Source: Neoarius graeffei
Taxonomy: Eukaryota; Chordata; Actinopteri; Siluriformes; Ariidae
DNA: 64,000 nt
Direction of reading: 5' to 3'
Assembly: GCF_027579695.1 (NCBI RefSeq)
Contig: NC_083572.1
Coordinates: forward strand, 17,894,421-17,958,420
A program made the translations under genes and the position numbers. Under the pieces are notes generated by a model. It was given only the letters and a program-made list of their open reading frames with translations, did not search any database and had not been told where the DNA came from. Every line of letters starts with the position of its first letter. The stretch's first letter is position 1. Positions 10,834 to 22,250 of this stretch are shown in pieces.

Positions 10834-12076
10834 TATCAAAGACCAGACAGGAGAGGAGATCAAATGTAGGAAGTAGTAGTAGGAACTGCCAGGGCTCCAG
10901 GCAGGGCTGCTCACACCAGGCAGATGGAGAGGCAGGCGAGCAGCAGGGCTGGGCGAGCTGGAGATCAGGCGAAGGTACAGGAGAGGCAGGCAAGAGGCAG
11001 AGTCAACAGGACAGAAGGCAGATCAGGTTACCGGGGCTGGAGAGCAGACAGAGTCAAGGCCTCTGCATGCTCTTGCGACAAGGCTTTCGCAGACAGCTTT
11101 TCGCAGACAGCTTTTCGCAGACAGTTGTAATTTATCGTTGAGCGGGGAGTAATAGGCGTGCGCGATGTTATTCACCGCTACAACGCAAGGGGGCACGAAG
11201 TCGCTAGGAGTAGTTGGTGTGTGTGGTTAGTGGAGTGTTTATCCTCCGGTTACTTATAATGACTAGAACTGGAGTCGTATAGATGTATGTACTTCCTCAC
11301 TTCCTCGATCAACCGCTCTTCATGCTGCTCCATCTTCGCTCGTGTTTTTAAAAATGGCGGTCGTGAAAACAAAACAAACCGGGAAAGTAGGGAAGCGGAA
11401 GTGCGTGTACAGCGGATGTAGAGTGGACCAATCAGAGCCCTCTTGTCTGCGACGCTGTCTGCGAGGCTTCTGCGGTGGTCACAATTTTTGGGAGGTGTGC
11501 GCAGAGCGTCTGCGAAGGTGGGGGGGCTACGCAGATGCTATCTGCGACACCGTCTGCGAGGACTGCGTTGTCAGCATAAATTGGCCTTCAGACGGAACAG
11601 AATATCTTCAGGAGTCAGAGTAGTAGGAACACAGAGCAGGTTATCATGCTGAGAGTTGCAGACAATCTGACAAAGAAGCTTGGGAGACCTGCAGTATAAA
11701 TACACACAGGGGGAAAGCAGGTGATCGGCAACAGCCAATGACAGTCACTGAAAGTAAATAAGAGGAAGTGAGTGCGGGCATGGCCGGTAATGCTGAGTGG
11801 AGATGTAACCTGAAGAGAGAAGCCCACAGGTAGGACCATGACAGAACCCCCCCCTCAAGGGACGGCTCCCGAAGTCCCTAGCCACAGATCCACAAAGACG
11901 GGCGGGAGGAGGTGGAATACCGGTGGAGGGTCAGAACTCCTCTGACCGGTCAGTGTCCAAGGCCTCAGGATCTGGTTCAGAATCGGACTCGGGGACAGTA
12001 GCGGTTGGCGCATCGTCATTCCGATAAGGACCCTTTGGTCGACCCCTCCGGTTGGCCCACAGGTAGGACCATGACA
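10834..12076 (-). mobile_element. Internally deleted gypsy element (LTR, stub of pol end, LTR stub)
   Basis: A reverse LTR (10834-11843, interrupted by a MITE) is followed by a reversed polypurine tract and by 11844-12057, which matches in reverse the end of the chromodomain pol at about 2890-3030. It then stops at a 20-bp LTR tip (CACAGGTAGGACCATGACA). GTAAGG occurs on both sides (10828-10833, 12077-12082), so this is one insertion that later lost nearly all of its internal region and one LTR. Confidence 0.8.
11057..11587. mobile_element. 531-bp MITE with TCA target duplication
   Basis: Starts AGGCCTCTGCATGCT and ends AGCATAAATTGGCCT, flanked by TCA (11054-11056, 11588-11590). The uninterrupted site CAGAGTCAGACGGAAC is present in the sister LTR at about 5850, proving the insertion. 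A 3-bp TSD fits PIF/Harbinger-type elements. Inside are a TTCGCAGACAGCTTT triplication (about 11086-11124) and several CTGCGA strings. The 93-codon plus-strand frame at 11342 shows no domain. Confidence 0.85.
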
Positions 12077-12082
12077 GTAAGG

Positions 12083-12700
12083 ATTAATAAAAACTACCTA
12101 AAACACTGAAAAATAGCATGTGTTACCTGTCTTCACTCTCTAACTTTATACTTAACTATGAAATATTATGATTAAAATCCTTCAGAAACAGTAATTCTTT
12201 TGCACTGTTGTGTGACTCCATATCCTATCCATGGTTTAAATATATTTTTTTTCATAAGAAATCCACAATATCTTAGTTAAAATACACATTTTAGTCATGT
12301 CCCTGGGTTTTCACTCAGTCCTGTTACCCAAACATATTACCCCATCTGACAAATTTGGAACATTCCATAAATCACATGCTCAACAGGAAGTTACATCAGT
12401 TGTGTCTTCTGAAGGCCATGGGAAGACCAAAAGTTAGTTCTCTCATTTACTTTTCTGTATATTTGATGATTTTTTAACTTTGACTGATAAGGTCAATGTC
12501 AACATACGGTCCTGTTACTTAAATTATTTCTTAGATGATATTTGTTTATTTTAAAAATACAGATTTTTGATAAATCACTAGAATGTGCTAAGTGTGGTCA
12601 TGCTATTAGCGATGACGCCATGTGGCTTAATTCCATGTATTAGCTAATCCTAGGCTAAAAACTCAGTCCTGTTACTTTCAGAGTTTTGGTAACAGGACTG
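12083..12700. other. Interior of the outer Tc1 element, no gene
   Basis: AT-rich, non-coding. It has four copies of a CAGTCCTGTTAC-like 12-mer: 12316-12327, 12507-12518 (one change), 12664-12675, and inverted at 12689-12700. No protein similarity is visible. Confidence 0.4.
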
Positions 12701-13002
12701 AAAAAAATGCAGCCATCTTTGACTTCCAAACCTTGTAACGTAGCCTGAGGTTGAGCAATACACATTTTGAATAGTTAAACATGTGTGTTATTATAATCAG
12801 TGTTGAAAAGATATAACAAATTAAGCTTAATTTGGGAGTGGTACAACAAGCAAATGGCACCCATTCGGTGGAATGTCCCATTGTATGTTGTACAATCATT
12901 CTTCCCCAGAAAAAGAACAATTAAAAGAAATCAGTGAAAGCCCAATATTACCATGACATTCATGTCCATGATGAGTGTATGAAAACTTCTGGCCACAACT
13001 GT

Positions 13003-13840
13003 ACATGGTGGATGTACCTGATAAAACTGGCAAAATGTGGTAAGTCTACTGCAATAAAATGCAATCTAATAAACCAGTGACGGCATTAGGCCCTAGCCCT
13101 GGGTATTTTCACCCTCAAAAAAAAAAACTAAGAGACCAATAGAAAACAACTGACTGAAACAGATCGGAACTTGACTTGTAGCATCTGAAGACAGGGTGGG
13201 GGAACTCATTGGCTTCACTCACTCGTGAATATGTTCACCACTCGGAGATAAAGAAGAACATTCAGAACTGGTTGCAAGAGGACTTCTTTAAAAAAAAAAC
13301 AACTATTGTTGGATTTCTCAAGATGAGAACAGACGGTAAGCCATTGACCATGGGTGTACATATAGAATGCATCAACGGTGTAACCTATTGAATTATGTTG
13401 ATGCACAAAACCCGCTCCGTGTAGCCTGGTTATTTTGAATTTATAGTGCAGGTTTTGTAGGATTAGTGTGCCAGGTGAGCTCAAAAGTTCGGGTGATTTA
13501 ATCAATATCTACAGTGGTGGTCTATTTGCCCTGACTAAGTTTATTTAACAGGTCAACAACAATTTGTGTTCATGTAGACACCAACAGTTGCCCTGACATC
13601 ATTTAATCATGTTTTAATGCTACATGTAGCCTATGCAGAACCAGCCAGCCATCCCATAGCCAGCCTTTGGCATATTAGTCGTAGACAGGGATAAAATAGT
13701 TTTTGGTTTTGCCATGCAATATTAATGTTAACATAAATGTGTTGTCCAGACACCACAAATGAGCTGCAGTCAGCTGAGCCTGGATGCATTGGAGAAAATG
13801 GTATTTACAGTATGTGGTGTGTGTGAGAGAGAGATAGAAA
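13003..13840. other. Spacer between nested blocks, no gene recognised
   Basis: Mostly AT-rich. Short frames at 13209-13391 (+) and 13215-13505 (-) have no recognisable domain or splice context. Confidence 0.35.
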
Positions 13841-14811
13841 CTTGGAACCAGAGGTGGACAAAGTACCCATCTTCATTACTTAAGTCAAAGTACAGATCCC
13901 ACTGGTCAAATGTTACTCCGATACAAGTGAAAGTTGTACGGTCAAGTTTTTACTTAAAGTACTGAAGTACTTGCTTTTAAAAATACTTAAGTATTTAAAG
14001 TACATTTTCTGTCAACACATCGTTGTATTATTGCCACAACACTTACAAAACCTAATGCCGTTACAAAAGACAGAAATATGAATTCACAAAATGAACGCAT
14101 GCTGTGCTGTCATGGTGGTTTAACATTAAGCTAGCTAGTCAGTGAAGCTCCACCTGACATGCTAGCAAACTCTTTTCAAACTCAAAATCATACTGAGTAG
14201 CTAATGCTACGAGAAAAGAAAGATTTGGCAAGATTATGCTAAAACATATTTCTGAAAGGACTTCAGATAAGTTAACGTTATTCATGTTAGCGTAACTCTG
14301 TTTTTACATGCTAACTAACAGTCTCCAAGTTAACTAGCTATGTGTAAACGTTAGCCGTGGACAAGGCGATGGCAACTTGGCGGCAAATCCATAGAAAGTC
14401 ATTTAATTAACCAGACTGCATAGCTATTGCAACGCTACTGCTAGCTCTAAAAGCACAGACAACTTTGTTGCAAGCTTTCTCTTGGAATAAAATGCTTATA
14501 TACCTCAATATGCTTCTGCAGGTTGGATGGTGAGTTTTTGTAGGCCGTGATGTGGTTCGTTTTCGGCAAACAAAGCAAAAATTTAAAACGAAACCTTTCA
14601 GAAAACTGAAACATGGGTTCTAGGTATGGCCATGGGTGTGTGCATTCTCCAGAAGAACCACCTCATTCCATTCTGCCAACAACTGATCATGTTCAAATAA
14701 TGCTGCTGAGAAATCACTGAACTTGATTTTATACAGTCTATGGACGTGACATGACCATACCTGCCAACATTGCAGTAGCAAAATAAGGGAGATTTTTTTT
14801 GGATATATATA

Positions 14812-16366
14812 CACTGAGTGCAGAATTATTAGGCAAGTGAGTATTTTGACCACAACATCCTTTTAATGCATGTTGTCCCACTCCAAGCTGTTTAGGCTTG
14901 AAAGCCTACTACCAATTAAGTATATCAGGTGCTGTGCATCTGTGTAATGAGAGGGGGTGTGGTCTAATGACATCAACACCCTATATCAGGTGTGCATAAT
15001 TATTAGGCAACCTCTTTTCCTCTGGCAAAATGGGTCAGAAGAGAGATCTGACAGACTTTGAAAAGTCTAAAATTGTGAGATGTCTTGCAGACGGATGCAG
15101 CACTCTTGAAATTGCGAAGATGTTGAAACGTGATCACCGAACAATCAAGCGTTTCATTGCAAATAGTCAACAGGGTCGAAAGAAGCGTGTGGGAAAAAAA
15201 AAAAAGGCGCAAAATAACTGCACATGATCTGCGGAAAATCAAGCGTGAAGCTAACAAGCAGCCATTAGCATCCAGTTCTGCCATATTCCAGAGTTGCAAC
15301 ATTCCTGGAGTGTCAAAGAGTACAAGGTGTGCAATACTGAGGGACATGGCCAAGGTAAGGAAGGCTGAAAAACGACCACCACTGAGTAAGGCACACAAGA
15401 TAAAACGTCAAGACTGGGCCAAGAAATATCTTAAGACTGATTTTTCTAAGGTGCTGTGGTCTGATGAGATGAGAGTGACTCTTGATGGGCCAGATGGATG
15501 GGCCTGTGGCTGGATTAGTAATGGGCACAGAGCTCCACTCTAACTCAGACACCGTGGAGGTGGAGTACTGCTATGGGCTGGTATCATCAAAGATGAGCTT
15601 GTTGGACCTTTTCGAGTTGAGGATGGACTCAAACTCAACTCCCAGACCTACTGCCAGTTCCTGGAAGAAACCTTCTTCAAGCAGTGGTATAGGAAAAAGT
15701 CAGCATCTTTCAAGAAGAACATGATTTTCATGCAGGATAATGCTCCATCTCATGCGTCCAAATACTCCACTGCGTGGCTAGCCAGTAAAGGCCTGAAAGG
15801 TGAAAAAATAATGACATGGCCCCCTTGTTCACCTGACCTAAACCCCATAGAGAACCTGTGGTCCATTATAAAATGTGAGGTCTACAAAGAGGGAAAACAG
15901 TACACCTCTCTGAACAGCGTCTGGGAGGCCGTGGTTGCTGCTGCACACAATGTTGGTTGTGAACAGATAAAGAAATTGACAGAATCTATGGATGGAAGGC
16001 TTTTGAGTGTCCTCATGAAGAAGAGTGGCTATATTGGTCACTGATTTGTTTTTGTTTTGTGTTTGAATGTCATATGTTTATTTGCAAATCTGGAGTTGTC
16101 ATATCAGTGTACCTGGTGAAAATAAATAAGTGAAATGGCTACATATTTGGTTTTTATTAACTTGCCTAATAATTCTGCACAGTGAAAGTTACCTGAACAC
16201 ATACATATTCTCCTAAAATGGCCAAAACTAAAAACGCCCCACTCTAACTTCCATACATATTCAGCTTTGATATTTATGAGACTTTTTGGTTGATTGAGAA
16301 CATAGTTGTTGTTCAATAATAAAACTAATCCTCAAAAATACAACTTGCCTAATAATTCTGCACTCA

Positions 16367-16369
<3 letters not shown>
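14812..16369 (+). mobile_element. Tc1/mariner-superfamily element, almost full length
   Basis: Begins CACTGAGTGCAGAATTATT and ends AATAATTCTGCACTCAGTG, flanked by TA (14810-14811, 16370-16371). A further inverted copy of the terminal motif (TGCCTAATAATTCTGCAC) lies at about 16163-16180, so the right end carries two such motifs. The transposase is in the same orientation. Confidence 0.9.
15030..16043 (+). pseudogene. Tc1/mariner-superfamily transposase, frameshifted
   Basis: The start ATG at 15030 gives MGQKRDLTDFEKSKIV and a helix-turn-helix with STLEIAKMLKRDHRTIKRF. The frame is lost in an A-run near 15196-15205, resumes to about 15543 (WSDEMRVTL, the first catalytic Asp), is lost again, then runs 15721-16043 with MQDNAPSHAS and WPPCSPDLNPIENLW (second Asp and third acidic residue) to a TGA. 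All catalytic motifs survive; three frame breaks stop expression. About 335 codons overall, the normal length for the family. Confidence 0.9.

Positions 16370-16426
<57 letters not shown>
16370..16426. repeat. (TA)n microsatellite
   Basis: An almost pure TA run directly abuts the right end of the Tc1 element. TA-rich DNA is the preferred target of this superfamily, and the insertion may have happened within an older TA tract, since TATATAT is also present at 14805-14810. Confidence 0.95.
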
Positions 16427-16432
<6 letters not shown>

Positions 16433-16718
16433 CACATATACACACACACTGTATATAAAGTGAATACTCTGAACACAGTATTGATCCACATTCCAACATT
16501 TATTAAAAAATTAAGTAAGAGCAAAATAACATGGCACAATAACAAAATGACAATGACATCATAGGAAAAAACTTTAATTTTACATCCGCACTTATTGTAG
16601 GCTACTGATTATGCCCTTGATTGTATACATTGTATGTCTTCTGACAGTGTGTATTGTAAGTGTGCCTATTCTTTTGTAGAGGCATGTAGGTACAAGTAGG
16701 TGGCTGACTTAGCCGCTT

Positions 16719-16967
16719 TTAGAACATTTTTAGAAGGGGCATACTTGTGAGCAGGTTTGGTGTAGTTATATGTTTTTGTCCTTTGCAGTGTTGAGACACG
16801 TCGCCCTTTCCCCCATGTCTAACACTGAAATCCACTCTGCAGGCTGTACAAAAAGCCAAATTATCACTGCATTTACTTTTAATCACCGTCGGAAATTGCG
16901 CTGTCCATTCTGTATTAAATTTACATGAGTACTTCTTCTTGGCCGCGGGACCCCCGCCTTCAGCCAT
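16719..16967 (-). pseudogene. hAT transposase N-terminal zinc-finger remnant
   Basis: An 82-codon minus-strand frame starting MAEGGGPAAKKKYSCKFN contains FCTACRVDFSVRHGGKGD followed by QHCKGQKH. The spacing C-x2-C ... H-x(4-5)-H is that of the BED-like zinc finger that opens many vertebrate hAT transposases. The catalytic region is absent, so this is a fragment belonging to the 14756-17312 element. Confidence 0.65.
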
Positions 16968-17622
16968 TTTGTTTTTCCCGGTCCTGCGAGCTCGATGATC
17001 TGCACAGAGATCAACTACGCAAGCTCAGGAAGATGTGTATGTGTGTTGCCAGAGATAGTTGAAATTGCAGGGTGTTTATCAGGGAAGACTGGATTACTTT
17101 TCGTACTGATCTCTGGTAACCGGAGACATAGGCGAAATGCGCTATTCACGTTTATAATATATTTTATTTGACGTTCAAAATAACAGGAGAATCACGGGAG
17201 CCCTTCAAAATTACGGGAGAATTACGGGAGAAATGCCAATCCAGGAGGGGGCTGGGAGATTGTTCTGAAATACGGGAGACTCCGGGGAAATACGGGAGTG
17301 TTGGCAGGTATGGACGTGACCCTAGTGATTACTGACAGGCTGTCTCAGTGTCACTTGCAAAAAAAACAAAAAACAAAACAAAAAAAACCAATCATGTTTT
17401 TAGAAAAAAAAGAAAAGAAAAAACATCCACTTTCAAAGCCACTTCATAGTAATGAGGAAGGAGAACCTTGATAGAAATGTAGTGGAGTGAAAAGTACGAT
17501 ATTTGCCTTTCAAATGTAGTGAAGTTAGTCATAAGTTAAATAATAATAATACTCAAAAAAAGTGTACTTGAATACAGTACCCAAGTAAATGTACTTAATT
17601 TCTGTCCACCTCTGCTTGGAAG

Positions 17623-18395
17623 ACATATTTATATGATCATAGTCTTGTGAGATGGGATGTCATCTGGGATTTTGAATGTTGTAATATTTGAATGCAGCTT
17701 AGAATTGGTGTCTTTGTGGTCCTAAAGGAGAAGGATGTGAGTGAGTGAGTGACTGAGTGAGTGAGAGTGAAATGATATACATGTTATTTACCAGCTGGGA
17801 GGTCCGTATCGTGAAATACCGTCCGTGACCGAGGTCTTGAAAGTACTGACCGAGGCCTTCTGGGCCGAAGTCACGGTATTTCACCATACAGACCGACCTT
17901 AAGCTAGTAAATAATATATTTTTTTTCTTTACCAAATTCTAACAGAAAACGAGAGCGCCCGAAAGGGAAAACCGAGGCGAGCCACCATTTTGAATCCTCA
18001 TTCACGGCTGTAATGCAAATTGCTTCCTCCTCGGTATACAAGTGCACTTCCATGGCAGGAAAAAAAAAACTACATTTTGCCACCTATGTAGTCCCCTATT
18101 TATACAAATAGGAGTCATTCAGGATTCAGCCATGTTTTTGCTTGACCAAAGTTATACAGTATTATGACCTTTATATTGCATAAATAAAGCCATTTGGTGA
18201 AACTTTGAAGAAGAGGTTGTACTGGTTTAAAGTTTTTACCTAACGTAATATTATGTATTAGGATAACATGGTCCAAAATGGGGCCTCATTAACTAATGAG
18301 ATCAAACTGTTAGCAAGTTAGAGGTTTTTAGCTTTCTCCTGAAATGTTTTATTTTATTTCTTCTTCCTCAGGGTAGTAAAACTCGCCTTCGCTGT
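17623..18395. repeat. Fold-back repeat, left part
   Basis: 17801-17893 folds on itself: GGTCCGTATCGTGAAATACC pairs with GGTATTTCACCATACAGACC. A GAGT(GAGT)n stretch lies at 17736-17765. The segment 17985-18390 recurs as a second copy at about 24045-24345. The gypsy element 18396-23994 is inserted in its right part. Confidence 0.55.
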
Positions 18396-18529
18396 TGTCA
18401 TGCGTGGAGGCAATAACGTGACTACCATGTAGGTTGCACTCAATAGAACTTCCGGTTTATTCTCAACGTGACCCTATGACATCATACATAAAGCCACTAC
18501 GGTGGCCCATACATTCACATATCATCACA
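18396..18529 (-). repeat. 3' LTR of the short-LTR gypsy element
   Basis: TGTCATGCGTGG...CATATCATCACA. It differs from the 5' LTR by about two substitutions (TGCGTGG versus TGCGCGG; CATACATAAAG versus CATACGTAAAG), so the insertion is recent. The adjoining purine-rich tract is AAAAGGGGGAAA read on the minus strand. Confidence 0.9.
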
Positions 18530-19087
18530 TTTCCCCCTTTTAGGTTGAAGAGAAACCCCATTAACTACCCCAGACAGAACAGGTACAATTCCATATAAAC
18601 TAGGATTTTGGGGTAGACTGCCCGCCATCCACAGCAACGTAGGGATTTATTCTGCCCTCAATAGTTGCTGTTCCTATAACTCAAAACAGTTCAAAAAGTC
18701 AATGGGTGGTTAACTTCGGCAACAGCCTTTCAATCCATTTCCATAGTCCCGTGCCATGGCTCAAGAATGTATCATTCATTGTAACTCATAATAACTCATA
18801 CCTGTCGGTATGAAAATGGTTAAACCTCATCAATAACACATGAACTATCACTTAATAATAAAACTTAAAATAGCATAATCATTATTTCGCATCACACCTT
18901 TTCAAAACACATTCCTTTTTTCCCTTTTTTTTAAACACATTTGTTTCCCCCTTTTTTCAAAGTGTTATAACAAGGAAGGCCTAAACTAAGTGTCTCTATA
19001 CCTGCATGGAAGTCTGACCTCACAGCCCCTGGAAGTCACCTGTACCCTACTCTGCGCTGGTGTATGCGGGGTTGCATGCCCCGCAGC

Positions 19088-20023
19088 TCAGTCTGGGGCC
19101 CTCAGGTCTGGTGACTTGTCACTGCGCACTGGACTGGCTGCAGGTGAAGATCTACCTGGAGGCGGTGTTGGTCTCTCAACCGTTGGCTCCCATTGGTCAG
19201 ATGAATCCGAAGACCCTGGCACGGCCTGTAGATGTCGCCGATTGCGACGCAGCACTGCACCGCTGTCCGTCTTCACTAGGTACGACCGGGGCTCTTTGCA
19301 CCGGTCAATGACTTTGGCAGGGGTTTTCCACGCCTTCTCTCCGTCGATCTTGACTCTGACGTCCTGGCCTTGATGAAGCGGTGGAAGATGACGAGCAGAG
19401 TGGCGGCGGTTGTAGTAGAACTGGTACGATGACTTTGTCTGTGTCTTTCTCATGAACCTGTTGCCTGTCAACAGGTGCAGGCTGTAGCTTCTCTTCCAAC
19501 ATAGGAAGTGTACGGTAGTTCTGATGCACCTCCCAGTCATGAGCTGGGCTGGGCTCACGCTGGTTGCTGCACTGGGGGTTGCTCTGTAACATAACAGAGC
19601 AAGATGTGGATCAGGCTGCTTCAGGATGTGCTTGGCCGTCTGAACGGCCCGTTCCGCTGCACCGTTCGCTTGGGGATAGTGAGGGCTAGTTGTAGTATGG
19701 ATAAAGCCATACTTCTCACTAAAGTCTTTGAACTCACCAGATGAGAACTGTGTGCCATTGTCACTCACCAGTTCAAGTGGTATTCCCCATCTCACAAATA
19801 TGGCCTTGAGCCTATTGATGACCTGTGTACTAGATGTCGAAGTGAGGTGAGCTATCTCAATGTCTCTGGAGTAATAATCTGTCACTATGAGGTAGGTCTG
19901 TTTCCTTAGTTCACAGAGATCTGCTGCTATGCGCTGCCAAGGGCCCTCCAGAAGAGCTGTGGTGAGTAATGGTTCCCGTCGCTGAGTGGGCCTGTTTTGG
20001 ATGCAGAATTGGCATGTTGACAC
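19088..20023 (-). pseudogene. Gypsy integrase (C-terminal pol part)
   Basis: The frame contains CQFCIQNRP (end of the HHCC zinc finger), RIAADLCEL and [13 protein letters not shown] (first Asp), [11 protein letters not shown] (second Asp) and [17 protein letters not shown] (Glu), the three catalytic residues of a retroviral-type integrase core, then a basic C-terminal region. It is shifted out of frame with the RNase H part, which ends about 110 bases inside it. Confidence 0.88.
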
Positions 20024-20786
20024 TCTGTGTTATCTCACTACTGATGCGTGGCCACCACACTGACATCCTTGCTCGTGCACGGCACCTTGTGAGGCCTTGG
20101 TGGCCTCCGTGAATCTGCTCCAGTATGGCAGGTCTCAGAGCGGCAGGGATGACGATCCTGTCCTGATACAGCACCAGACCATCTGTTTCAGAGAGATGTG
20201 CCCTCGCAGAAAAGTAAGGCAGCAGGGATAGCAGCACTCGTGACCTGGACGGCCATCCATTTCTGATGAAAGCGACGATCTGTGGCAGCTCACTGTCTTG
20301 CTGAGTGGCTGTGCAGATCTCACTGAGCCTCTGTGATGAGACTGGGGCATTTGCAAGAACTGACTCAAGATGGTCTTGTACCTCGTGCTCCAGCTCTCCA
20401 TCGCTCACCTCGGACAAGGGTCGCCTGGAAAGTGTGTCGGCGACAACAAGCTGTTTCCCTGGGATGTGCTCAGCCACCACGTTGAAACGGAGAAGGCGCA
20501 TGAGGAGCCTCTGACACCTGGGAGGAGCCTTGTCTAAGTCGTAAGTATTTATAAGTGGCAAGAGAGGTTTGTGGTCTGTGTGTACGTGGAAGCTGGCCAT
20601 ACCTTGTACGTAGCGGGCGAACCTCTCGCAGACCCACACACATGCCAGGCACTCCTTTTCAATCTGTGAGTACCTTTTTTCAGCCTCTGAGAGTGTACGG
20701 GAACAGAATGCCACTGGCTTCAACTCACCCCCATGTTCTTGCATCAACACAGCACCTAGGCCATAGCTGCTCGCGTCTGCACTTAC
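19911..20786 (-). pseudogene. Gypsy RNase H and start of integrase
   Basis: Contains FCSRTLSEAEKRYSQIEKE, FHVHTDHKPLLPL (catalytic Asp region) and ADTLSRRPL, the usual RNase H block of gypsy pol, followed by HGGHQGLTRCRARARM, the zinc-binding start of the integrase. Upstream it is cut by the hAT insertion at 20787-21771, and it continues in the polymerase fragment at 21780. Confidence 0.85.
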
Positions 20787-21771
20787 TAGGGCTGTAACGA
20801 TACACCCAACTCACGATTCGATTTGTATCGCGATTTTTGACCCACGATTCGATACACCCACGATTTTTTTTAAAATGTTTTTTTAAAGTAGTAAATTTGA
20901 CTTATTAACATTTACTTACTTACATTAACTATTTAATAACAAATAATTCAGACCACTGCAGAGAATGAGTAATATGTATGCAAAAATGAACAAATGTATA
21001 TCCAAAGATTGTTTTATTTCTCAAAATAATACTGTTGAGCCGGAAGCTCTGTTTTTTTCGGTTCTGAAAAAGTCATTTTTCCAAATCGTGTAAATCCGTT
21101 AAGATTTTTTTTGGGGGGGTGGCTCTCTCACTGTCTCACTCTCATAGGGCCAATGATTTTCTGTGATCGTGGAAAACAGATGGAAATTACGGAATTTTTA
21201 TGGTGAAACATTGCTCGCGTGTCAAAATGTAACTGCCGCAGAAGGCTTCCGCCCAAGCAGACATGCCTTCAGTGTTGCCAGATATTGCTAACGTTTTCCA
21301 CCCCAAAATATGTTCAAAACCAGCCAAAAAGCACCTAAACCTGCCCAATCTGGCAACACTGCATGCCTTTCCGGTCAAGTGATTGTGATTGGCTTGTGGC
21401 ACACCTAGCCAGCCAATGAGCTGCTTGTTTACAGATTCGCTCTTTGTGTCGCAACCAGAATGGCGACCGCTTAAAAGAAATGAATGCTCTGCCAGTGGCG
21501 AGTGTGGACGTTGCGTGACTCGCAGAAGATTGTCGCAGGTCGGCGAAAAAACGACTTACTAATAGATATAAAAAATAAAAGTAATTTAAGTAAGTTTAAA
21601 ATGTAATTTAAATAAAAAGTAAAGTATTCATAAATTGAAGTTTGGAAGCGCCTCTGTTTTTGGGCTGAGGAGAAGTTTGAAAGGGTGTACCGCGATTCTG
21701 CCTTCTTGTATCGCGATACGGATTGTGGCTCTGCGTATCGTGATTTCGATACGCATATCGTTACAGCCCTA
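20787..21771. mobile_element. Non-autonomous hAT element inside gypsy pol
   Basis: TAGGGCTGTAACGATA at the left and TATCGTTACAGCCCTA at the right are inverted termini; GCACTTAC flanks both sides (20779-20786, 21772-21779), a perfect 8-bp TSD. Subterminal inverted repeats of TATCG(C/T)GAT are present. At 985 bp it has no transposase frame. Confidence 0.92.
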
Positions 21772-21779
21772 GCACTTAC

Positions 21780-22250
21780 TACAGTCTTTCTGTCAGCTTC
21801 GTAGTACGCCAGAGCAGGGGCCGACACCAGCATGGCTTTGATGCATTGAAACGCTCTTTCTTGTGCCTCACCCCAGACCCAGTCATTCTCCCTCTTCAGC
21901 AGGTCTGTGATTGGATGCAGCTTTGTGGAGAGATCTGGCAGAAATCTCCCAACATAATTGATGAGCCCCAGGACTTGACGCAGCTCCTCGACATTTGTTG
22001 GACTGGCCATTTTGGTGATCGCCTTCACCTTGCTGGGGTCTGGCCTCAGCCCCTCCGCACTGATGAGGTGGCTGAACCCACTTGCCAGAACCCACTTGAC
22101 GCATCGAGAGTGGAGAGTATTGTTGCTCCAGCCAGCTTTGGAGCTATGTCTTCAAGAGTGGGCAAAATGTACCTCTCGCGCCGCACTGCTTTGTTCAGGC
22201 GTTTTAGGTCTACGCACACTCACTTGCTCTTTGTTCTTTTTCTCAACAGG
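21780..22250 (-). pseudogene. Gypsy reverse transcriptase, core deleted
   Basis: Reading on the minus strand, the RT start (RERYILPTLEDIAPKLAG, then STLDASSGF) runs directly into GFSHLISAEGLRPDPSKVKA, from after the catalytic motif. The central RT with the active-site Asp-Asp pair is missing, apparently by deletion between two short GTGGGTTC repeats near 22075-22100. The polymerase could not work. The tail (RQVLGLINYVGRFLPDLS) continues to the hAT insertion. Confidence 0.8.

Larger units (their letters stand above)
6688..13001 (+). mobile_element. Tc1-like element with long inverted repeats, heavily invaded
   Basis: The right end (12870-13001, read in reverse: AGTTGTGGCCAGAAGTTTTC...) matches the left end at about 6688-6714 and, after a nested insert, 9512-9620. 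A second inverted pair is 9636-9680 versus 10597-10650 (TTTCTGAAATCAACACAGGG type). The pairs outline one Tc1-like element with long inverted repeats and a decayed transposase between them (about 9850-10560). Nested inserts are a Tc1 (6715-9511) and a gypsy remnant (10834-12076). The exact left base is uncertain. Confidence 0.6.
14756..17312 (-). mobile_element. Second hAT element nested in the first
   Basis: CATACCTGCCAACAT at the left and TGTTGGCAGGTATG at the right are inverted termini. Flanks GACATGAC (14748-14755) and GACGTGAC (17313-17320) form an 8-bp TSD with one change. It holds a remnant of a transposase N-terminus on the minus strand and a Tc1 insertion (14812-16369). Confidence 0.85.
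13849..17614. mobile_element. hAT-like element (CAGAGGTGGACA ends), with nested inserts
   Basis: The left end CAGAGGTGGACAAAGTAC and right end TTTCTGTCCACCTCTG are inverted copies. Eight-base flanks CTTGGAAC (13841-13848) and CTTGGAAG (17615-17622) match at 7 of 8 positions, as expected for a hAT target duplication. The subterminal AAGTAC-rich repeats are typical of this fish family. Inside is a second hAT (14756-17312). Apart from that insert it carries no coding sequence. Confidence 0.85.

Noticed and set aside
16261-16564. Frames rich in Ile-Tyr repeats
   Set aside because: They translate the (TA)n microsatellite.
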